A DNA stretch of 53,216 nucleotides from a virus. Both the position numbers and the translations under genes were made by a program. This document shows positions 49,396 through 53,216 of the stretch, in pieces. Position 1 is the stretch's first letter. Each line of letters begins with the position of its first letter. The DNA lies in the IMG/VR virus record IMGVR_UViG_3300015371_001220, positions 1-53,216 of that record; one strand, written 5' to 3'. The notes under the pieces were generated by a model, which was not told the origin of the DNA, made no database searches, and was given only the letters and a program-made list of their open reading frames with translations.

Positions 49396-49718
49396 TACTC
49401 GTCCTTCAGGTAGCGGTCACGCACGTAGACGCCGATATTCGGCAGAGAGACGTCATCGTCGTCATTCATCTTGATAACAGTCATCTCAAGCTCGGCATCA
49501 TCAACGTCCAGCCACTCCTTGACCACATACGGCAGATAACCGTTCTGGTATCCGGAGTCAATGACATCTTCAACGTTCACGTCATATTGCTGGGCGTACA
49601 CCAGGCAGGCCACACCGAGACCGCAGTAGCCTTCCTCGTCGTACAGGTCACCCTTGGTCTGCGGGTGATTGCCGAAGATCAGTTCATCAACCCACTTCTG
49701 GGCGTTTTGCTTATTCAC
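49395..49718 (-). CDS. Paralogue pair, member 1
   Basis: 107 residues, GTG start with GGAGGAG upstream. The pattern NAQKWVDELIFGNH, YCGLGVACLVYAQQY, YLPYVVKEWLDVDDAELE and IGVYVRDRYLKDE recurs in the next gene, so the two arose by tandem duplication. Small proteins of this kind (CALGVA motif) are frequent in actinophages and have no known role. Confidence 0.65.
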   Translation of the reverse strand: MNKQNAQKWVDELIFGNHPQTKGDLYDEEGYCGLGVACLVYAQQYDVNVEDVIDSGYQNGYLPYVVKEWLDVDDAELEMTVIKMNDDDDVSLPNIGVYVRDRYLKDE

Positions 49719-50056
49719 TACTCCTCCTTCAGATACTTGTCGCGAATGTAGGTGCCGATTTCCGGCAGCGTCTTCTCCATCCGGTCGTTCAGCTTTACGA
49801 TCTCCTGCTCAACGTGCTCGTTGATTCCGAGCCAGTCGGACACCTTCGCCGGGACGAAGCTCTCTGGATACCGATCAAAACCCATGCCGCTGCGTACCTG
49901 CCAGAACGTCAATCCGTTCTCCTTGCCGAACGCCACTACTGCCACGCCCAGAGCGCAGAACTTGTTGTCCTGGCCATTCGTCAAACTGCCGGCACACTGC
50001 TCGTAGTCACCGAACATCAATTCGTCGACCCACTTTTGTACAGCGTCCTTATTCAC
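49718..50056 (-). CDS. Paralogue pair, member 2
   Basis: 112 residues from a GTG preceded by AGGAG; the longer reading to 50221 is a shadow. DAVQKWVDELMFGDY, FCALGVAVVAFGKENG, FVPAKVSDWLGINEHVEQE and IGTYIRDKYLKEE align along the full length with member 1. Function unknown. Confidence 0.65.
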   Translation of the reverse strand: MNKDAVQKWVDELMFGDYEQCAGSLTNGQDNKFCALGVAVVAFGKENGLTFWQVRSGMGFDRYPESFVPAKVSDWLGINEHVEQEIVKLNDRMEKTLPEIGTYIRDKYLKEE

Positions 50057-50276
50057 GTTCACTCCTGTCCTTAACGCAGATGTCCTCATCGCAGGGAATG
50101 TGGTGGTGCTCCCGGCTGACCAGCGTGTAGCAGTCGGGCCGGCTGTCGTCGTTGGGATGACACAGGGGCAGCGCGTTGTAGGACCCGGAACCCCCGGCAG
50201 CATCACCCATGACACGCCCACAATGGGCGCAGTGAAGGGTCATCGGCTGTGGCGGAATCTCGTCGAAATCAAACAC
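50049..50276 (-). CDS. Zinc-binding hypothetical protein
   Basis: 75 residues from a GTG. LHCAHCGRVM, LCHPNDDSRPDCYTLV and EHHHIPCDEDIC give paired Cys/His residues typical of the small zinc proteins that actinophages carry near such gene clusters. It overlaps the previous and next genes by 8 bases each. Confidence 0.65.
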   Translation of the reverse strand: MFDFDEIPPQPMTLHCAHCGRVMGDAAGGSGSYNALPLCHPNDDSRPDCYTLVSREHHHIPCDEDICVKDRSERE

Positions 50277-50805
50277 CGGGCCTACTCTCGTACCGCAGCC
50301 ACGCGAGGAGAGCCTCGCGTCCCCGGTCGTAGTAGGCGTCAGCCAGTTCGTCGCGGTCCTCGTAGCGGGCACCCACCGGAATGGCCTCCAGTGCCTCCAC
50401 GGCGAAGTCGGGGGCATCCTCGGAGAAGGAGTCCTCAAAGGCTGTGTCGAGAATGTCGAACACGTACCACGGGATGCCGTAGTGCAGTTCTCCCAGGACA
50501 TGCCAGGCGGCTACCACCGAACCGGTGCCAAGCTCCGCGCGACCATGCTCAAAAACCCAGTCTTCCACGGCCGTATGCACTTCCGGGGCAATCAGTGGCA
50601 GGGTGCAGCCCACCAGACAGCCCTTGTACTCCCCGTTTCCCTTGCCCGGGTCTGCAGTCTGATAGACGCCTTGAAGGATCTGGTCCAAGCGGCGATGATG
50701 GCGCATCCGTGCCACCACAGCATCCTTCAAATCCTCATCGCCGAACCAGGCACCCAGGCTCGGATCACCCTGGTACTTGATCGGCAGATCGGTCGCGTCA
50801 ATCAC
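50269..50805 (-). CDS. Hypothetical protein of an actinophage family
   Basis: 178 residues, GTGA overlap with the previous gene and GGAGGAG upstream. The pattern IDATDLPIKYQGDPSLGAWFGD, ILQGVYQTAD, YKGCLVGCTLPLI and VFEHGRAELG is one seen in Streptomyces-phage proteins of unknown role (a Cys-Leu-Val-Gly-Cys loop near the centre). Helical C-terminus. No function assigned. Confidence 0.6.
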   Translation of the reverse strand: MIDATDLPIKYQGDPSLGAWFGDEDLKDAVVARMRHHRRLDQILQGVYQTADPGKGNGEYKGCLVGCTLPLIAPEVHTAVEDWVFEHGRAELGTGSVVAAWHVLGELHYGIPWYVFDILDTAFEDSFSEDAPDFAVEALEAIPVGARYEDRDELADAYYDRGREALLAWLRYESRPGV

Positions 50806-51089
50806 TGCTCCTCCTTCAACCGTTGCTCGTATTCGTCAATGAACATGAAAATCGCTGTCAGCATCTCTGCCGGTGTCCACGGACCCGGCGATACCTTCCG
50901 CAGGATCTCATCGGGCCGCCACGTTGACAGTTCGTCAGCCAACCGGCGCAGAGTGTCCACGCGAAGGTCGGTGCGAAGCTGAGACGTCAGCAGGAAGCCG
51001 TTGTTGTTCAACTCCTCGGCGGCGTCAGCGCCACGCCTGTGCGCGGACCTGATGATGTCCGACACGACCCGCCACTCAGCCGTCAACAT
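50802..51089 (-). CDS. Hypothetical helical protein
   Basis: 95 residues from ATG 51089 with AAGGG at good spacing; a GTG at 51098 is an alternative. Acidic and helical (DIIRSAHRRGADAAEELNNN, ADELSTWRPDEILRKV, MLTAIFMFIDEYEQRL). No family known. Confidence 0.55.
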   Translation of the reverse strand: MLTAEWRVVSDIIRSAHRRGADAAEELNNNGFLLTSQLRTDLRVDTLRRLADELSTWRPDEILRKVSPGPWTPAEMLTAIFMFIDEYEQRLKEEQ

Positions 51090-51330
51090 CGGTTTCACCC
51101 TTGAACTCCTGCCCGCACGATGGACACACCTCGATCATCAGACACATGGCGCACGGGTCGTCGCTGGGATCCTCCACACCGAAGACCGGCTCGTCATCCC
51201 ACAGCCCGCACAGGGTCTGCGCGATGTCGCAGCCAGTCGGGTAGCACCGGTCGCAGTAGTAGTGCACCCGGTCCCATTCCGGCGAGTCCACATCCAGCGC
51301 CAGGGTCGGCTCCGTCACGGCCATACTCAC
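51076..51330 (-). CDS. Cys-rich zinc-binding protein
   Basis: 84 residues from a GTG that overlaps the previous stop (GTGA); ATG 51324 is the alternative. YYCDRCYPTGCDIAQTLCG, PCAMCLMIEVC and CPSCGQEF provide nine or more Cys, enough for two zinc sites. The role is unknown; it overlaps the next gene by 14 bases. Confidence 0.6.
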   Translation of the reverse strand: MSMAVTEPTLALDVDSPEWDRVHYYCDRCYPTGCDIAQTLCGLWDDEPVFGVEDPSDDPCAMCLMIEVCPSCGQEFKGETDVDG

Positions 51331-51521
51331 TGTGATGTCTCCCGTCGCGAGTTGATGTCCAGCCACGCCCAGTCGTGATCGAGCTTGGTCGCTCCACAGG
51401 CGCAGCGCTCCACGAAGAAGCTGCCCGATTCGCCACTGGACCACGGCTCACAGTCGTGTTGTTCTGGCGGCATGGGAGCGTCATACCACCAGATGCCGTC
51501 CTTGTGTTGAACGTTCAACAT
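51327..51521 (-). CDS. Small zinc-binding-like protein
   Basis: 64 residues, AGGGACAAGG upstream. HDCEPWSSGESGSFFVERCACGATKLDHDWAW has three Cys and two His in the pattern of a small ribbon. First gene after the promoter and tRNA-like element at 51.5-51.7 kb. Confidence 0.55.
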   Translation of the reverse strand: MLNVQHKDGIWWYDAPMPPEQHDCEPWSSGESGSFFVERCACGATKLDHDWAWLDINSRRETSQ

Positions 51522-51540
51522 GACCTTGTCCCTTCTCTCG

Positions 51541-51626
51541 GGGGCCGTGGAGGAATCGAACCTCTCTTACCTCTCGGGACGCCTTCCCGGGTGCGTCCTT
51601 CAGGGATGTGCCACATCTACAGCCCC
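51541..51626 (-). other. tRNA-like element without a normal anticodon arm
   Basis: 86 bases, the size of a class II tRNA. The ends pair as a 7-bp acceptor (GGGGCTG / CGGCCCC). A T arm is clear (GAGG TTCGATT CCTC). A short D-like hairpin (GATG-TGGCA-CATC) follows the 5' strand. The middle forms GGACGC / GCGTCC with a 10-base loop instead of a 7-base anticodon loop, and I find no 5-bp stem with a 7-base loop. It could be a decayed tRNA gene or a tRNA mimic. A scan with a tRNA model may still call it. Confidence 0.5.
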
Positions 51627-51688
51627 ATGGAGTGGCCAGCCCCCGCCTGACGAAAAGGCTAGGGACCGGCCACCGTGTTACCTGGTTC

Positions 51689-51919
51689 TCACTCAATTAT
51701 AGCAAGGGGAGGGGTGGGTGCGTCAAGCGCTTCTGCTTGGCGGCGGTCGTAATCTCCCGGCTCCAGCGACGTGATGCAGAACCCGCCGCCCTGGGGGTGC
51801 CAGTACACACTCCCCCGGATCGGCAGCCTCCTCGCCGCACGGGCAGCAAGTCTGTACGACTGCCACACCGTCTTTCCGCAGTGTCGGCAACGGCCCACGC
51901 GCCCCGAACGGGACGCCAT
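51689..51919 (-). CDS. Zinc-ribbon-like hypothetical protein
   Basis: 76 residues, ATG with GGTGA upstream. GRCRHCGKTVWQSY is a Cys pair of a zinc ribbon and a later Cys lies in GGFCITSLEPGDYD. The middle is basic (RLAARAARRLPIRG), suitable for nucleic-acid contact. Its last codons contain the -10 box of the promoter described above. Confidence 0.6.
   Translation of the reverse strand: MASRSGRVGRCRHCGKTVWQSYRLAARAARRLPIRGSVYWHPQGGGFCITSLEPGDYDRRQAEALDAPTPPLAIIE
51696..51726 (-). promoter_or_regulatory. Promoter in front of the tRNA-like element
   Basis: TTGACG at 51721-51726 and a perfect TATAAT at 51696-51701, separated by 19 bases. Expected start near 51689, about 60 bases ahead of the tRNA-like element and the following genes. 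It lies in the end of the upstream coding sequence. The spacer is longer than ideal. Confidence 0.6.
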
Positions 51920-51929
51920 GGTGGGTCAC

Positions 51930-52229
51930 CTAACCCTCCGCGTCTACAAGTGCCTCACGTGCTTCGTCCCGAGCTTCGTCGCGCAGCATCGCGCGACCCT
52001 CCTCGGCGAGCCGCTGGATCGTGGTCCGCCTGGACCCGACCGTCTCCGCGACCCGCTGCGGGTCCCAGTCGTCCTGGGCCAACAGTTCGAGGACCGCGAG
52101 GCGACGCTCCCGGCGAAGCTCAGGCAGCAGCGTCTGGGTCATTTCGGTGATCCACGCGCCGCTGGCCACGAACCTGTCGACCGCGCCCATCTCGCCTAGC
52201 TCTTGGTGCATCTGGCTTTGCCAACTCAT
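51930..52229 (-). CDS. Small helix-turn-helix protein
   Basis: 99 residues from ATG 52229 with GGAGGAAG upstream. The second half holds DDWDPQRVAETVGSRRTTIQRLAEEGR, a helix-turn-helix like that of sigma-factor region 4 or small regulators. It could regulate the leftward gene cluster. It overlaps the end of the upstream ORF by 110 bases, so one of the two ends may be mis-called. Confidence 0.6.
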   Translation of the reverse strand: MSWQSQMHQELGEMGAVDRFVASGAWITEMTQTLLPELRRERRLAVLELLAQDDWDPQRVAETVGSRRTTIQRLAEEGRAMLRDEARDEAREALVDAEG

Positions 52230-52434
52230 GGGTCTTCCTCCCTGGGTCAAGAACATCCTTCAAGTAGGAGAGTAGGCCCTCCCGGTCGGCAACAGACATG
52301 TCGCGACCACTGGTCAGGACGTAGGAGTCCACGCCCATCTTGCGGGCCAGGAACATCACCGTCGCGTCGGTGCAGGCGGGCAAGTTCAACACCCGCGCTG
52401 CGTTCATAAATTCTGGATTGTTATCCACATTCAC
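52120..52434 (-). CDS. Hypothetical protein with long overlap
   Basis: 104 residues from a GTG overlapping the previous stop (GTGA). The first 75 residues look coding (NPEFMNAARVLNLPACTDATVMFLARKMGVDSYVLTS). The last 30 (RARRDGRGRQVRGQRRVDHRND) run in a second frame under the HTH gene and look like low-complexity shadow, so the true end may be earlier or there is a frame error. Confidence 0.5.
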   Translation of the reverse strand: MNVDNNPEFMNAARVLNLPACTDATVMFLARKMGVDSYVLTSGRDMSVADREGLLSYLKDVLDPGRKTHELAKPDAPRARRDGRGRQVRGQRRVDHRNDPDAAA

Positions 52435-52838
52435 CTTTCTTCCCAATTGACCCGGTATACGGGTACACCTCGTAGTAGCAGTTGATCAAGCATGTGCATC
52501 GAGCCTGGCGTCTCGCCCCGGAAGAACCCGATCGCGAAGTCTGGCTTGGAGTCAGCCATCTCCCGGTTACGGATCTTCAAGGCGACATGCCTCGGCGTGG
52601 TCGGTGTCCAGGCGTCAGGCGGATGGTGCTCAATGCTGACTCTGGATCTTCCATCAGGTCTTAGGTCAAGAGCCTTCACCCAGGTTTCCGCATGAAGATC
52701 AGCACCCTCGGGGCAACAACCTTCCACGATGACCAGGGGTGAATGCACCGCCTCGCTCAACCACGTCAACTTCCTGAGAACTCTGAACGTGGCCTCAATG
52801 TCGTCCCACGTCCGCGAGCCGAAGATCAGAACCCTCAT
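52431..52838 (-). CDS. YspA/SLOG-fold (DUF2493) protein
   Basis: 135 residues from ATG 52838 (ATGA overlap with the gene before it); the longer reading to 53045 is a shadow. MRVLIFGSRTWDD is the first nucleotide-binding loop, VIVEGCCPEGADLHAETWVKAL the conserved centre, and TPGSMHMLDQLLLRGVPVYRV the phosphate-binding end. SLOG proteins sense or process nucleotides such as ADP-ribose or cyclic signals, and some act in phage defence or counter-defence. The genome also has an ADP-ribosyltransferase-like head protein, a link worth testing. Confidence 0.8.
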   Translation of the reverse strand: MRVLIFGSRTWDDIEATFRVLRKLTWLSEAVHSPLVIVEGCCPEGADLHAETWVKALDLRPDGRSRVSIEHHPPDAWTPTTPRHVALKIRNREMADSKPDFAIGFFRGETPGSMHMLDQLLLRGVPVYRVNWEER

Positions 52839-53101
52839 CGGTTCTGTTCCTGCCGGCTCTCGCGGATGCCGTTCCACATCTCCAGCGTGTTGCGGGCTTC
52901 GCGCAGCGACTTCTTGATCGACTGTTCGACCTTCTCCGCGATCCGGCCAGGCGTGGATTCCCGATCCTCCGCCATGATCTGCGTCAGGTCGGACAGGGCG
53001 TCCTCGCATGCCAGGATGTAGCCCTCCACGTACCTCGCCATCCACTCGGCCGTGTCTGGGTTGAGGCGTGGAGCGCTGAACTTTCCATGTTGCTTCTCCA
53101 T
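52835..53101 (-). CDS. Right-end helical protein starting in the ITR
   Basis: 88 residues; the start codon and first residues (MEK) lie within the right inverted terminal repeat with the same upstream sequence as the left-end gene. Helical and charged (DTAEWMARYVEGYILACEDAL, RIAEKVEQSIKKSLREARNTLEMW). No family known. First gene of the leftward right-arm block. Confidence 0.7.
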   Translation of the reverse strand: MEKQHGKFSAPRLNPDTAEWMARYVEGYILACEDALSDLTQIMAEDRESTPGRIAEKVEQSIKKSLREARNTLEMWNGIRESRQEQNR

Positions 53102-53216
53102 CCCCTCACCCTACCAGCACCCCTCCCTCCCCGTCCATGGGAAGCTCAGAGCCCTATCACAAGATTCGATTGCCACAGGAAATTCCCGGGAACTACCCCC
53201 CCAGCGTTCTATCATG
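53094..53216. repeat. Right inverted terminal repeat (123 bp)
   Basis: This is the perfect inverted copy of 1-123. Its inner edge supplies the start codon and first residues (MEK) of the leftward gene that begins at 53101. Head-to-head joining of the two ends would make a 246-bp uninterrupted palindrome. Confidence 0.93.

Noticed and set aside
51541-51626. Functional class II tRNA
   Set aside because: No position gives a 5-bp anticodon stem with a 7-base loop, so it is reported only as tRNA-like.
1-53216. CRISPR array, insertion sequence, integrase or attachment site
   Set aside because: I saw no regular repeat-spacer arrays, no transposase motifs and no integrase-like gene. The genome has no feature of a temperate integrating phage.

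Overview
The window looks like a complete 53.2-kb genome of a long-tailed (siphovirus-type) actinobacteriophage. Tailed-phage identity rests on a terminase large subunit, portal, MuF-like protein, HK97-type capsid protein, tape measure and tail-tip genes in one rightward block. A filamentous or related actinobacterial host (Streptomyces or its relatives) is inferred from the high G+C, a WhiB-like protein, a DUF397 protein, I36-type secreted proteins and frequent GTG/TTG starts. I see no integrase, excisionase or recognisable DNA polymerase. I also see no terminal protein or protelomerase that I can recognise.

The most striking feature is a perfect 123-bp inverted terminal repeat (1-123 and 53094-53216). 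Each copy carries the translation start of an inward-reading gene, and both genes begin with the same three residues (MEK). Joining the ends would give a 246-bp perfect palindrome, so the molecule is more easily explained as linear with special ends than as circular or cos-ended.

Layout. (a) 116-951, rightward: a small membrane protein, an FDXHR zinc protein, a small ORF and a WhiB-like regulator, closed by a hairpin. (b) 7649 down to 1034, leftward: an HTH protein, a Cas4-like nuclease, a mini zinc protein, an SSB-like protein, a DUF397 protein, a primase-polymerase/SF3 helicase and two ParB-like proteins; this is the replication and early block. (c) 7650-8074: a gene-free divergent region with five hairpins in a row. 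(d) 8075-35094, rightward: packaging, head, endolysin, a 1543-residue ADP-ribosyltransferase-like protein, capsid, tail and fibre. A consensus promoter with a palindromic operator sits in front of the capsid gene. (e) 35108-42646, rightward: a sugar cassette (three glycosyltransferases, an RMD-like reductase, a sugar C-methyltransferase and a UDP/GDP-sugar dehydrogenase), then a lipoprotein, a methyltransferase and a two-helix membrane protein. (f) 53101 down to 42643, leftward: many small genes including YspA/SLOG, zinc proteins and a RusA resolvase, then a methyltransferase, a lipoprotein, a tRNA-Met gene, two I36-like secreted proteins and an SPFH/prohibitin-like membrane protein.

How the parts may work together (inference): ParB-like proteins, prim-pol/helicase, SSB-like protein, Cas4-like nuclease and RusA would handle replication and recombination with the host polymerase. 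RusA could resolve palindromic junctions made from the inverted ends. The sugar cassette directly follows the tail-fibre gene and probably glycosylates a virion protein or other phage product with a branched deoxy-sugar. The secreted and membrane proteins at 40.9-46.2 kb look like host-envelope modifiers.
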